Below, piece after piece: positions 7,335-17,003 of a stretch of DNA of 64,000 bases. The notes below the pieces were generated by a model. The model was given only the letters and a program-made list of their open reading frames with translations. It ran no database searches and had not been told where the DNA came from. Source of the stretch: Bradyrhizobium sp. 200 (GTDB lineage Bacteria > Pseudomonadota > Alphaproteobacteria > Rhizobiales > Xanthobacteraceae). The stretch spans positions 8,724,001 through 8,788,000 of the forward strand of contig NZ_CP064689.1 in assembly GCF_023100945.1 (NCBI RefSeq), in the 5' to 3' direction. Both the position numbers and the translations under genes were made by a program. The first letter of the stretch is position 1. The number at the start of each line of letters is the position of its first letter.

Positions 7335-8932
7335 ATGTCGAACGCGCCGAAGTATCACCGCAAGTCTCTCCGATTGACCGACCACCTCGTCGCAAGGGCA
7401 GTAGAGTTGAGTCAGGACGACGGCCTCGGGAGCAACGTTGTTGAGTGGCGCGACGTCGGGACCGTAGGTCTCACGCTTCGCATCACGCGCAACAAGCCGA
7501 TCTGGTATTTGCGCAGGCGGGAGACCACGATTCGGATGTGCGATGTGCGCGACATCCGGCTGGACGAGGCGCGGTACATCGCCAAGCATGTCCAACTCGC
7601 CGCATCCAGGGGACGCAACCTCCGCGACGTCGTCAGTGTTCTGCTGAGCTACTCGGATCTCCCCATTGCAGGCGAAGTGTCGGGAACGACCCGCTTCGAT
7701 CGCGACGTCGAGGCGATATTGGATCACGGAATTGCGAAACGGGAGCATGCGAAAAATCGTCCTGTCCCCGACGGCGCCGTTCTGGACCTGGAAAAACGCT
7801 GACCGAGAAATTCCTTGCTTATAAGAAGCCCAAGCTAAAGGAGAGCTACCGGGATGAATACGCGCACTACCTAGAGCTTGAGCAGTTCGCGGCGATCAAC
7901 GAAAGGATGGTCCGCGACGTCAAGCTGAGCGACCTCGAGAAGCTCCGGGACGCAATCGCCGTGAATTACGCAAAATCGGCTGTTCACCGTGCTGTGACAC
8001 AGTCAAAGGCGATGTTGAGTTGGGCATGGAAATTCAACGCGACGGCATCGGGTTTGGAGGACGTCCAGTACGAGTGGTGGACGAGATGGTCGTTCGAGTA
8101 CCAGACGAACGAGCGTACCCGCACTCCCTCTGTCGAAGAAATCGCGCGCACGCTCGTTATCGCCGAAAAGTTCACGCATCTTGCCGAAGGCGAACATGAA
8201 ACGTATCCCGGCACGCTCGGTGCGTTGTGGGGCGTCTGCCTGACGGCTCAGAGATCCGGCGCCTTCCTCCTACTGCGTCCCGACAGGCTCTTCGACGCCG
8301 CGAAGGTCGAACGCAAGCTTCGCGGTTGGAAGATCGCGAACTGGACTGCGCAGGAAATGAAGGGCGGGAAGGACGGCGGTCGCCCCCACTCGCTGCCGAT
8401 ACCGCCCGAGGCGCTGAAGATACTTCTCAAGTTCTACTCCCGATCGGGAGGTAGATCGAAGTGGATGTTCACGGGGCGCGATCCGGCGAAACACATCACG
8501 CAGGCGGCGCTCAATCTCCTGATGTACCGGCTCCAGGGCCGGGTCTACGATCATACAGTGAAGCAGAAGTCCGATCGAAAAGGAAAACCCGGACCGAGGC
8601 CGAAACCTAAAAAGGAGCGCCCCGATCTTTTTGCGCTGTATGGGATCGAAAGATGGACGCCGCACGACTGCAGGCGCACGATCACGACTCTTCTTGACGA
8701 CAAGCGCCTCGGCGGTGCCGCCACGGCGATTCTGGGGCACAAAACCTCGACTGGTAAGACGAAAGAACGCGAGAAACTCGCTCCGGTCACCGAGCAGCAC
8801 TACAACCAATCACAGAAGATCGGTCTAAAGGCCGAAGGAATGGCATTGTGGGTGAAGACGCTTCTCTCGGCCTATACGAAAGAATTGCGGAAATTCCGCG
8901 ACCTACGCCCTGATCGCAGAGCCGCCGCCTAA
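7335..8932 (+). pseudogene. Tyrosine-type integrase (P4-like), one frameshift
   Basis: About 530 residues in two frames. The first frame runs 7335-7802 and has the N-terminal arm-binding part. The second continues from about 7795 to 8932 and holds the core-binding and catalytic domains. The switch is at a run of five A (about 7793), consistent with loss of one A. The catalytic set is present: Arg in TAQRSG, HDCR (H-x-x-R), GHK and the Tyr in TEQHYNQ. It lies next to the tRNA-like site, so it probably mobilised the element to its right. A sequencing error or -1 slippage could make it functional. Confidence 0.8.
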
Positions 8933-9073
8933 GTCACGGTCCACTGAGAGATAAGTGGCGAGGAAATCTCGCGATTGCGTCTGAACGAACGCTCATCGGC
9001 CGCCCCAAACGGCAGACCGCGAATTGAACAATCGGCCGTGACTTTGTCTCTAGTGGCGCTACGGAGTGTCGTT

Positions 9074-9545
9074 CTACTGAGCTCTTTCCAGATTCTCTAT
9101 CTTAGATGCGTTGGCACGCCGCGCCTTGGCAGGCACCGAAGGATGCACCGCGACGCAGAGATAGCCGCTCGCGATCTGCATGATCGGATCGAGGTCCTTG
9201 TGCCGTGTCATAGGCCTGCGCCATGACCTTGCCGGACACAATGTGTGGCGGCCAGTTGAGCCCGGCCTGCCGACCGATGCGATCTGTCAGATCGCGACTC
9301 AGGCCATGGACCACACGACGGAAATCCCCACGGACATTGGCGTGCAGGCCACGGAAATTGGTCACCCCCGCGGCCGTACCCATGCCTCCCAGGAAGCCGT
9401 AGCGTTCGACCAGCAGTGTCGACGCTCCTCCACGTGCGGCGGCCGCCGCGGCCGCAATGCCGGCCGGCCCGCCCCCTAGTACGACAACGTCGTACTCTCG
9501 CAAGACCGGAGTCGTGCGTTGAGGCTCCATAGTTGATCCAGGCAT
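9074..9545 (-). pseudogene. FAD-dependent oxidoreductase, truncated remnant
   Basis: The N-terminus has an intact dinucleotide-binding motif (VVVLGGGPAGIAAAAAAARGG, then LLVERYGFLGGMGTAAGVTNF) as in the large FAD-dependent oxidoreductase family. After about 120 residues the frame fails near 9190. A second frame gives a plausible C-terminal tail ending at 9074 (SGYLCVAVHPSVPAKARRA). The full-length family exceeds 400 residues, so most of the middle is gone. It is divergent from a LysR gene; the IS3 element now separates them. Confidence 0.65.
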
Positions 9546-9672
9546 CGTTCCCTCGTTTCGCTTCTCATTTAGTTCGACGTTAACCCCCGAGGGAATGCCG
9601 AAAAAGCAGCTTGGACTGCACCCCTTAAGTGAGACACGGTAATTCCTGTGACAGTGCGGTTGCCACGATAAC

Positions 9673-10530
9673 TTATCGTGCTTTGTTTTGCGCGAACGCG
9701 GTTTCGAACTCAAGAGGCGATTGGTATCCGAGCGCCGAGTGCAGGCGCTCCTTGTTGTAGACATCCGCAATGAAGCTATCGATCCGGCGGCGAGCGTCAC
9801 TGATGTCGGAGAATGCCTTGCCGTTGACCTCTTCGGCCTTGAGCGTCTTCATGAAGCTTTCAGCCTTGGCGTTGTCGAAGGGATTGCCCGGCCTGCTCAT
9901 GCTGATGGTGATGTCGCGATCGGCCAGTCGTTGGCGATAGGCGATGGATGCGTATTGCACGCCGCGATCGGAGTGGTGGATCAGGCTGCCGGGCGTCGGC
10001 TTTCGGTCCTGGAGGGCGTTCTCGAGCGCCGAGATAGCAAGCGAGGCATCGAGCGTATTCTCAAAAGCCCAGCCGACGGCCTTGCGAGAGAACGCGTCGA
10101 GAATGACGGCGAGATAGGCGAAGGTCTTGGCGAGATGGACATAGGTGATGTCCGCGACCCAGATTTGATCGGGCGCGGACGGCACCAGGCCGCGCACCAG
10201 ATTTGGGACGACGAGAACGTCCCTTGGTCGCTCCGCAGGTGGCTTCAGGAACGGCGCCTTGCGCTGCGCAAGAAGATTGTCTTCGCGCATAAGCCTCAGG
10301 ACTTTCTTGGCATTTACGACCATGCCTTGGCGACGGAGCGTGGCTGTCACGCGTCGATAGCCGTAGAAGGGATGCTTGAGGCAAATGCGCTGGAGCTGGT
10401 CGCGCAGTTCGCACTCGACCGTCTCGCGACTGTGTCTGTTAAGATGCCGGTAATAGGTCGCGCGCGGCAGACCCGCTAAACGGCAGAGGCGTTGCACGTC
10501 TGCGTGGGAATCGGTTGCTTCCGATGTCAT
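9673..10530 (-). CDS. IS3 transposase OrfB (DDE integrase domain)
   Basis: 285 residues. An N-terminal HTH_21-type region (KHPFYGYRRVTATLRRQG) is followed by an rve integrase core with the catalytic Asp in WVADITYVH, Asp in LIHHSDRGVQY and Glu in NAKAESFMKTLK. The ATG overlaps the OrfA stop (ATGA), so it is made by coupling or by the frameshift mechanism usual for IS3. Confidence 0.95.
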   Translation of the reverse strand: MTSEATDSHADVQRLCRLAGLPRATYYRHLNRHSRETVECELRDQLQRICLKHPFYGYRRVTATLRRQGMVVNAKKVLRLMREDNLLAQRKAPFLKPPAERPRDVLVVPNLVRGLVPSAPDQIWVADITYVHLAKTFAYLAVILDAFSRKAVGWAFENTLDASLAISALENALQDRKPTPGSLIHHSDRGVQYASIAYRQRLADRDITISMSRPGNPFDNAKAESFMKTLKAEEVNGKAFSDISDARRRIDSFIADVYNKERLHSALGYQSPLEFETAFAQNKAR

Positions 10531-10928
10531 GGCTTGGATGACTTCGATGATGCGGATGCGGGTTTGCCTTGCGCTGCCGGCCGCTCCAATGCGCGCAAGG
10601 CTTCCCGAAAAAAATCGATGTCCATTTGCTGGCGGCCCACCAGCCGTTCGAGTTCAGCGATGCGGGCATTCGCACGCGTGAGCGCAGAACGCTTGTCGTC
10701 ATACGTCGGTCGAGGCTTGAGCTTCCGGGGACCAGGCTTGGGTCCAGGCTTGCGGTTCAATCCCTCTGGCCCATGCGCCTTCCACGCCTTGATCCAGTCG
10801 TGAAGAATCTTGCGCGATATCCCGAGCTCGCGAGCCACAGGCAGAACGCCTTCGCCTCGCTCAACGCGCTTGATCGCCTTCAATTTGTACGCCGTCGGAA
10901 ACTGACGGTTCTTTCCTCTTACTGCCAC
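10527..10928 (-). CDS. IS3 transposase OrfA (helix-turn-helix)
   Basis: 133 residues. The N-terminal HTH (KLKAIKRVERGEGVLPVARELGISRKILHDWIKAW) binds the IS ends. A leucine-rich segment follows (IAELERLVGRQQMDIDFF) with a low-complexity tail. Overlaps OrfB by four bases. Confidence 0.93.
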   Translation of the reverse strand: MAVRGKNRQFPTAYKLKAIKRVERGEGVLPVARELGISRKILHDWIKAWKAHGPEGLNRKPGPKPGPRKLKPRPTYDDKRSALTRANARIAELERLVGRQQMDIDFFREALRALERPAAQGKPASASSKSSKP

Positions 10929-11029
10929 AGGTCATCCTCAAAATGCCTGTCACAGGAATTACCGTGTCTCACTTAAGGGGTGCAGTCCAAGCTTGTCACG
11001 GGAACACTTTTCGTGAATCGTGAATGATC

Positions 11030-11820
11030 ATGGATGTGCTGCAAAACATGCGGGCGTTCGTAGTCGTTGCCAGAACGGGCAGCTTCACCGCGGCCGCGCA
11101 GGCTCTTAATCTAGCGACTTCCGTCGTAACGAAGCGCGTTTCGCAGCTCGAACGATCAGTCGGGACTGTCCTGCTTCGCCGCACCACGAGAAAAGTGATG
11201 CTGAGCAGCGACGGCGAATATCATCTAGACCGGATAAAATCGACCATTTCGAATTGCGACGAAACTCTCGCCGCCATCCGCAAGGGCCAACAACGCCTTG
11301 AAGGCCCGCTTCGAATCAAGGTGCCGACCACGCTCGCTTTCGTGCGCCTCAATCGACTCATCCGCCGGTTCGCCAGCGAACATCCGGGATGTTGACGTCG
11401 AGGTCCTTCTCCTGGACGGTCCTCTCAATCCGGCAGCAGAGGGTCACGACATCGCGATTACCGCGTTTCCCACCACCTTCGACGGGGTGGCAGACGAGAT
11501 CTTGTGGCCGCTTCGCCGAAGCTTGGTCGCATCTCCAAGCTACCTCGCCAAACATGCGCCTCTGAAACATCCCCGAGAACTCGCAAGCCATCGATGTGTC
11601 GTGTATCAGCCCACGGGAGCGAGTTGGCCCTTTCTGGGAAAGACCGGTGTCACGAGCGTTACGGCTCGTCCCCGGCTTTCGAGCAATAACACGCTGATTT
11701 TGCTGGACGCGATCAAGCGGGGCATGGGGATCGGCTTGCTTAGCAATTGCGTAATCGGGCAGAACGGGTTGCGGCTCCTTAACTTCACGATCATCCCGCT
11801 CGATCTGTATGCTTCCCGAG
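11030..11820 (+). pseudogene. LysR-family regulator, frameshifted and 3' truncated
   Basis: The N-terminal winged helix is intact (MDVLQNMRAFVVVARTGSFTAAA...; VSQLERSVGTVLLRRTTRKV). The frame ends at 11395. The effector-binding domain continues in another frame from about 11390 to about 11815 (YLAKHAPLKHPREL, LDAIKRGMGIGLLSNCVIG). The last 40 or so residues are replaced by sequence encoding the end of an alpha/beta hydrolase. It once faced the FAD oxidoreductase remnant across a divergent promoter, now carrying the IS3 element. Confidence 0.75.
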
Positions 11821-11930
11821 CGTTCGCAAGAACTATTGCTCTTTGACGGCAAGGGGCACAGCCCGATGTTCTCGGCCACGGACGAGTTTTGCGATGTACT
11901 TCGCAACTTCATTCGCAGGGGACGCGGAGA
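11820..11930 (+). pseudogene. Alpha/beta-hydrolase C-terminal fragment
   Basis: In a third frame after the LysR remnant comes a short stretch with the typical end of an alpha/beta hydrolase: GKGHSPMFSATDEFCDVLRNF, where the His is the catalytic one. It is fused to the LysR remnant by recombination. The frame continues to 12027 without family resemblance. Confidence 0.45.
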
Positions 11931-12362
11931 GAACGTTTCAGGGGTCGGCGACAGCGTGAAAAAAGAACCTAAGCATTCTGGCCAAGGGCCAAGCGTGGGC
12001 AGACGACGGCTTGGGCAGCAGCGTTGATACCGTGCGCTTGAAACACTGATTTGGCGAGATCGAGATCAACGCGCGCGATATGGCAGACCTCCTGGCACGA
12101 GCCCGTGCTGGCGGATAGGACGGAGATTTTCCCGCGGAGCATTAGCGGCGCCTAAAAGGCCAAACGTTGCCGGACCGCAGTAGATGTCTCAATTAGGTCA
12201 AATGCGACATCGGGTCGGACTTACGGGCATTTCCGCTCTGCTCCTGAAGGCGGACATCATTCGGCGCACTTGGCATGTCCGTTGAGGGCCACGAGCTGAC
12301 ATCCACAAACCAGCGCAAAGGACTGGTGGCGCGGGTCAGCCCGACACCCGAACACCCGAACA
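11931..12362. other. Degenerate intergenic region
   Basis: No gene is seen. About 12195-12290 resembles a worn minus-strand copy of the dispersed repeat (TTTCCGCTCTGCTCC, GGCATGTCCGTTGA). Confidence 0.4.
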
Positions 12363-12710
12363 TCAATCCTCCGAAGTTCGCGGCTGATTGATTCGATTTC
12401 GGGCGATCAGGAGACCAAGAACACATCCCATCAACACCCCCGGTAGCCAACCAAGGGAAAACCCCAAGAAGCCGAGCATGCCGAAGATGAGTGTTAGGAT
12501 TAGCGTGATCGCATTCATACCTACACTGTTGAATAGGGCGAAGTATATTAGTGATGGTCCGATAACCATTGCTGTCGTCAAAAGCAGGGAATCTGGACGT
12601 CGAAATCGAGAGCGGCCGTAAATTGTCCCGGCGATGAGTCCGATCATCAACCAAATTTGCACCTGCGGCGCGTTCGCCATATCTCTCAAAAATATGAAAA
12701 ATTCAGCCAT
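12363..12710 (-). CDS. Small hypothetical membrane protein
   Basis: 115 residues with three hydrophobic segments (about 17-33, 45-62 and 66-100) and a charged C-terminus. No family recognised. An isolated gene surrounded by degenerate sequence. Confidence 0.6.
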   Translation of the reverse strand: MAEFFIFLRDMANAPQVQIWLMIGLIAGTIYGRSRFRRPDSLLLTTAMVIGPSLIYFALFNSVGMNAITLILTLIFGMLGFLGFSLGWLPGVLMGCVLGLLIARNRINQPRTSED

Positions 12711-13130
12711 GATTTTTCCCAGAGCGCTAAGAATCCAGAACGCTAGCTACGTTTTCCGCCCTAGCTCATCCGAGCTGACGATATACCTTGCATGGCTAAT
12801 TAATGCCCAAACAGCATTCATCAATTCCGTCCGAAACGCTTAAAACTTGATGCCAAGCTAAAACGCACATCATGACTTGCTCCACCGCAGCTCACATCCG
12901 AACCAATCTACGGCAGAGCTGAAATGCTCTGCTTTTCCTTAACTGGCTGCATTGGGCCAACAGCGGAAGCGAAGCCTCCGCTCAACGATTGCGCGGACCT
13001 TCACCCGCTGACGGTTGGCGTTCGTAGTTCTGTAACCTTTGGATGTGTAGTCTAGCTTTTCAAATGAGCGAAGACCGAGCGGAAAAATCACCATTCCCGT
13101 TGTACAACCTCACAGCCCCGCAGCGTATGA
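12711..13130. other. Noncoding stretch
   Basis: No gene or clear structure is seen between the small membrane protein and the next fragment. Confidence 0.4.
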
Positions 13131-13376
13131 ATGTCCGACTGGCGTCCACCAGAACCTCCCGCTATCCCACGGGGGTGCGTGCTCGCCCTCGCAACTCTCT
13201 TCTTTATTGTTTTGACCGTCGTAGCTCTCGTCTCGACTTGGTTAGCCACCGCAATATCGAACAGTTCATTACCTACCAACGACAAGTTCTGATTCACGGT
13301 GATATCGGTCGGCCTTTGGGCTGTATGGTTGGCATGCGCGGTTCTCATCGTCCGCGCTCTACAGAAATCAAACTAG
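13131..13376 (+). pseudogene. Small two-span membrane protein with an in-frame stop
   Basis: ATG at 13131 opens a frame with a strong membrane segment (LALATLFFIVLTVVALVSTW). It meets TGA at 13290-13292 and then continues in the same frame through a second membrane segment (VISVGLWAVWLACAVLIVRAL) to a stop at 13374. The TGA may replace a Trp codon. No ribosome binding site is obvious. Family unknown. Confidence 0.4.
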
Positions 13377-13403
13377 ACCTTTCAGGCAAATGACGTCTGC
13401 TTC

Positions 13404-13497
13404 GGGTCAATCGCGTCGGTTTGACTGCGTACCGCCGATTTCCGCTCTGCCCCCGTCAACGGACATCGTCAGGTCGGCCCGGCAGGTCCGTTTCGTG
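13404..13497 (-). repeat. Dispersed repeat, minus-strand copy
   Basis: Read on the minus strand it gives the family pattern: ACGATGTCCGTTGACGG, then GCGGAAATCGGCGG, then AAACCGACGCGATTGACCC. Confidence 0.6.
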
Positions 13498-13579
13498 CCA
13501 TTTCCGACCTAGGCGTACGTAACCGACCAGACATTCCGATGCAAAATCGCTCAAAGCAGAACGGCAGCTCACCCGTCAC

Positions 13580-14476
13580 TCAACGTTTCGACAGGAACTC
13601 AATCACGGCAGCGCTGAATCCAGCCGGATCGCGAAGAGGCGCATCGTGATTAACATTACGCAGAATGACCTTGCGGGCGCCGGGAATGCACTTGCTGAAC
13701 GCGTCATTGATCAGCCTCCAGGTTGCAGACGATTTCTCCCCTCCTAGGACTAGCGTCGGCCGACTGAAATTCTTCAGTGTGTCGCATGTGATCGCGGTTG
13801 GCGAAGCCGCGAACAACAGCGGGGTGGTCCGGGAATTGTCGAGCCAAATCGTCTGCGCTGCTCGCGGCTCCCGGTCGAACCCGCCGTGTGGGAGGTAGAA
13901 TACCCCCTCTAGCAGTAGCCGGGTCGCTTGGACCGCGTCACCGGCGTTGTTCGCAGCGACGGCCGGACCAAAAATTTTGCTGCGATCCTCGAGCGCTTCC
14001 TTTTCCTCGGGGCTATCGGCTGAGAGAACTTCCCACACGGCCGGCTCGTAAAGAATCAGGCTGCGGACCAGTGAAGGATTCTTCAACGCCGCTTCCGTGG
14101 CCACCGCACCGCCGTAGGACCAGCCGACGAGATGAACCGGTCCAGTGTTAACCGCCGTGATTAGCTTTGCGAGATCGCTGGCATGGTTCACAACGCCGAA
14201 TTGCTTCCCATCATCCTTCCAGGCGCCAAACCCGAAATATCTCTGGGTATAGGCGACGAACCTATACTTCTTGGCAATCTCGTCTCTGATCGGTTCCCAG
14301 GCGCGAAGGTCGGAAATTGCTCCATGGATAAAGACGATCGGCTCGCCTGAGCCCTGCTCCACATAAGGCAGGCGAACCCCGTTCACCTCGACTTCTTTGG
14401 TCGATGGGCCCGACATTGCACTGGCCGGGACAAGAAGGCACGATAGTAAAAGTGCGACTGCGGACGGATGAGCCAT
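13580..14476 (-). CDS. Exported alpha/beta hydrolase
   Basis: 298 residues with a signal peptide (about 1-20) and an alpha/beta-hydrolase fold. The oxyanion strand is IVFIHGAISD, the nucleophile elbow GWSYGG and the catalytic His lies in NVNHDAPL; an acidic residue in LVLGGEKS may complete the triad. A strong GGAGGAG precedes the ATG. Substrate unknown. It is divergent from the winged-helix/hydrolase pseudogene, an arrangement that suggests the latter once regulated it. Confidence 0.88.
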   Translation of the reverse strand: MAHPSAVALLLSCLLVPASAMSGPSTKEVEVNGVRLPYVEQGSGEPIVFIHGAISDLRAWEPIRDEIAKKYRFVAYTQRYFGFGAWKDDGKQFGVVNHASDLAKLITAVNTGPVHLVGWSYGGAVATEAALKNPSLVRSLILYEPAVWEVLSADSPEEKEALEDRSKIFGPAVAANNAGDAVQATRLLLEGVFYLPHGGFDREPRAAQTIWLDNSRTTPLLFAASPTAITCDTLKNFSRPTLVLGGEKSSATWRLINDAFSKCIPGARKVILRNVNHDAPLRDPAGFSAAVIEFLSKR

Positions 14477-14631
14477 TGTCTCCTCCCTAGCTTGCCCTTG
14501 TAGCGTGCCGTCGATTGTGCCTCCCCCGGTCCGGCCGCGCTTTGCCGTGACCTTTATTTCTTATTGCGATACCATTGATTTGCACGGCGGAGCCGTTGTT
14601 CGACCGCCTTTGCTCGCACTGGAGTGCACTC

Positions 14632-15600
14632 TTGGCGTACCTTTTTGGCGGCATGATTCTCGATGCCGAGCGGCGCGAGCTGCGGTCGGGGGCGAAGTTG
14701 ATTCCGGTCGAACCGCAGGTGTTCGACATTCTAGTTTTCTTGATTCGGAATCGCGACCGTGTGGTCAGCAAAGACGATCTCCTCACGGCCGTTTGGGATG
14801 GGCGCATGGTTTCGGAGTCCGCGATCGCAGCTCGGATCAATGCCGCTCGGCGCGCGGTCGGTGATGATGGCGAGCAACAGCGCTGGATTCGCACCGTCAT
14901 CCGTAGGGGATTCCGGTTCATTGGCGATGTCCGCGAAGACGCAGTATTGGAGACGCGGAGTTCATCGGTTGAGGCCGCCGCCCGTCAGGTGCCGTGTCAT
15001 CCCTCCCGCGGTCAAGAAATCACATTTTGCCGGACTGCGGACGGGATTAACCTTGCCGTGGCATGTGTCGGCCAAGGCATGCCTCTCGTGAGTATTCCGA
15101 CCTGGCTTACCCACCTTGAATACGACTGGCAGAACCCAGGCCGGGCGCCGCTCTGGCGTTTCCTCGCCGATCGCTTCCGGCTCATTCGCTTCGACGGTCG
15201 AGGTTTTGGGCTTTCCGATCGCGACATCACCGACATTTCCCTTGCAACGTTCGAACGCGATCTAGAAGCAGTGGTTGGTGCGTTGCATTTGCACCGCTAT
15301 GCACTTCTGGGCATATCGCAAGGGGTGGGAACGGCTATAGCCCATGCTGCTCACTATCCCGATCGCGTCACCAGGATGGTCTTAGTCGGTGGGTTTGCGC
15401 TCGGCCGCAATAAGCGAGGCTCCCTGGAAGAGATCGAATTGGGAAAGGCCCTTGTTGCCGTCATGCGTGAAGGGTGAACGAGAACTCGGCGTTTCTGAGG
15501 ATGTTTAGCTCCGTTTTTCTTCCAAGTGCCTCGCGCGAACAGATCAAGTGGTACGCAGACCTGCTGCGCGTATCGACCTCCGCTGAAAACGCAGTGAAGA
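14632..15600 (+). pseudogene. Winged-helix regulator fused to alpha/beta hydrolase, frameshifted
   Basis: N-terminal OmpR/CadC-type winged helix (about 85 residues; EPQVFDILVFLIRNRDRVVSK, IRTVIRRGFRFIGDV), then an alpha/beta-hydrolase domain with nucleophile elbow GISQGVG. The frame stops at 15477 where a base appears lost. The next frame continues with NENSAFLRMFSSVFLPSAS, up to about 15600, where the gene is cut off. A TTG at 14632 with GGAG 7 bases upstream fits the usual family start better than the ATG at 14575. A sister fragment carrying the missing C-terminal part lies at 33.6-34.25 kb. Confidence 0.75.
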
Positions 15601-15601
15601 A

Positions 15602-16507
15602 TCATAACGGCATGGCTGCGTGTCGATTTCGGCGACCACGCGCGCTCGATTCTCGTCGGCATGAAAAAGTAGCGGCCATATCCAAAGGTGTAGATCGGCG
15701 TCTGGTTTGCCCCCTTTTGGCGTCCAATATTGACCCCACTATGGATCGATTAACTGACTGAGGCCGCGTCCGAAAAAAGATTGCCGCGACCGGGGTCAAG
15801 GTTGGACGCCGAAAGGCGTCAATGTTCGGAGCCGGAACACAATCCAGCTTTGGGGCATCGCTTTCGCCTATCGTTTCCTTTTGCGCCTGGCGCTGCTTGA
15901 TGCCAGCCTGACGGATTGGGGCGCCGCGCATCTCATCATCGTACTTGCCAGCCTCGCTACCCCACGCGTGCCAGCCGTGGCGCGTCTCACGCGAGAAGAT
16001 GTCGGCGCGCCGCCAACCCGGCGTGCGATCCGCGATCATCTGATAAAGCTCATCCGGCTTGCGGCTGTGCTGGCGCGCGATGCCGTCAAAGATCGATGGA
16101 AACGTGATCAGTGGCGGCTTTCCGATGGTGCCGATCAGGACCTGCTCGTGCATTGATCGCGTCCAAAATCCGCAACCCATACGCAGCTTCCCGCGCCTCG
16201 TGACCTTGCGCCAGACGATGTTACTTTTATACCTGACACGCCACGCTTCAAGGCAGGCGAGCGCGTCCGGCAGCATAGGTATGGTGGCCCAACACATCAC
16301 GATGGCGTCATCCTGGCAGAGATCGCGGACAGGAAGCGCCTTGATCGCGTCGAGCGGCATCACGGTGTAATGTGCCTGAGCCGACTTGCTTTGTCCGGCA
16401 CGCGAGTAGGTTTGAAATTCTCACGGCGGATCAATCAGCACGAGCCGGAATGAACGCGGCAACAACGGCTCGAAAAACCAGGGAATGATCGGCACGGTAC
16501 ACCTCAC
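15602..16507 (-). pseudogene. MT-A70-type adenine methyltransferase with stop in the DPPW motif
   Basis: The frame reads ...SFRLVLIDPP-stop-EFQTYSRAGQ, so TGA at 16421-16423 sits exactly where MT-A70 enzymes have the Trp of catalytic DPPW. Downstream the family continues well: ALPVRDLCQDDAIVMCWATIPMLP, WRVRYKSNIVWRK, GCGFWTRSMHEQVLIGTIGKP, RKPDELYQMIADRTPGW. Start GTG at 16507 or 16495 is uncertain. The last 100 residues are not family-like and overlap a plus-strand fragment at 15613-15672. Such enzymes methylate adenine in phage or plasmid DNA. Confidence 0.75.
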
Positions 16508-16712
16508 GATCCTGCCCTAACGAAATATCCACGCTGGCCACATCGCTCGGCCGAAGACCGGCAGCTCGCAATGCGAATGCTCCTGGCAACGCCTGTGAGC
16601 GCCTGTCCCGCCCTGGCAGCTTTGTCGCACCCGGCTTGTCGTTGTCCGCAAGGTAAATGACATCGCGTTCCTTGAACACGGCCGCGATCTCTTGGGTCCA
16701 GACGGCGGCCAC
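16503..16712 (-). pseudogene. Toprim-domain fragment of a primase-like protein
   Basis: A short minus-strand piece has a toprim core strand and motif ([17 protein letters not shown]). The continuation is split over other frames (KAARAGQALTGVARSIRI). Phage- and plasmid-type primases have this. It lies just upstream of the methyltransferase remnant and is probably from the same element. Confidence 0.45.
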
Positions 16713-16730
16713 ACCATGTTGCCGCGCATC

Positions 16731-16832
16731 GGCACCAATTCGAGTTCGTCGTCAATCTGAAGACGGCCAAGGCGCTCGGAATTGAACTGCCGCGGGCACT
16801 CCTCGCCATCGCCGACGAGGTGATCGAATGAC
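16731..16832 (+). pseudogene. ABC-transporter substrate-binding protein, C-terminal fragment
   Basis: The last 33 or so codons of an ABC_sub_bind-type protein: [22 protein letters not shown], then ADEVIE and TGA. This ending is highly characteristic of that family. The rest of the gene is missing; it abuts the toprim fragment. Confidence 0.6.
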
Positions 16833-16875
16833 CGCTTGTGGCCCTGACCGACCAACGTGAACTCTTCTTTCCACG

Positions 16876-16920
16876 TCGGCTGTCAGGGGGTAGACCGGAA
16901 ATGGCTGACGTATGGCCAAA
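16876..16920 (+). repeat. Dispersed repeat, short copy
   Basis: Contains GGGGGTAGACCGGAA and AAAACGACGCGACCT, the middle and right parts of the dispersed family. It lies directly before the thioredoxin-like gene. Confidence 0.45.
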
Positions 16921-17003
16921 ACGACGCGACCTGCGAGCAGGCTTGGGAAACCGTGCCCCGGCAGGCCGTCGTCAGCATATATTTGGGCAGAAGGAGGTGC
17001 GAT

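Larger units (their letters stand above)
9612..10989. mobile_element. IS3-family insertion sequence
   Basis: A 1378-bp element with perfect terminal inverted repeats of about 43 bp (beginning TGGACTGCACCCC at 9612, ending GGGGTGCAGTCCA at 10989). It is flanked by AGCT on both sides (9608-9611 and 10990-10993). That is a likely 4-bp target duplication, although AGCT is itself palindromic. It carries two overlapping genes on the minus strand. Both ends and both genes are intact, so it may still be active. Confidence 0.92.

Noticed and set aside
7785..7800. Programmed -1 frameshift in the integrase at a run of five A
   Set aside because: The heptamer does not fit a standard X-XXY-YYZ site and no stimulatory hairpin is evident. 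A one-base loss is simpler.
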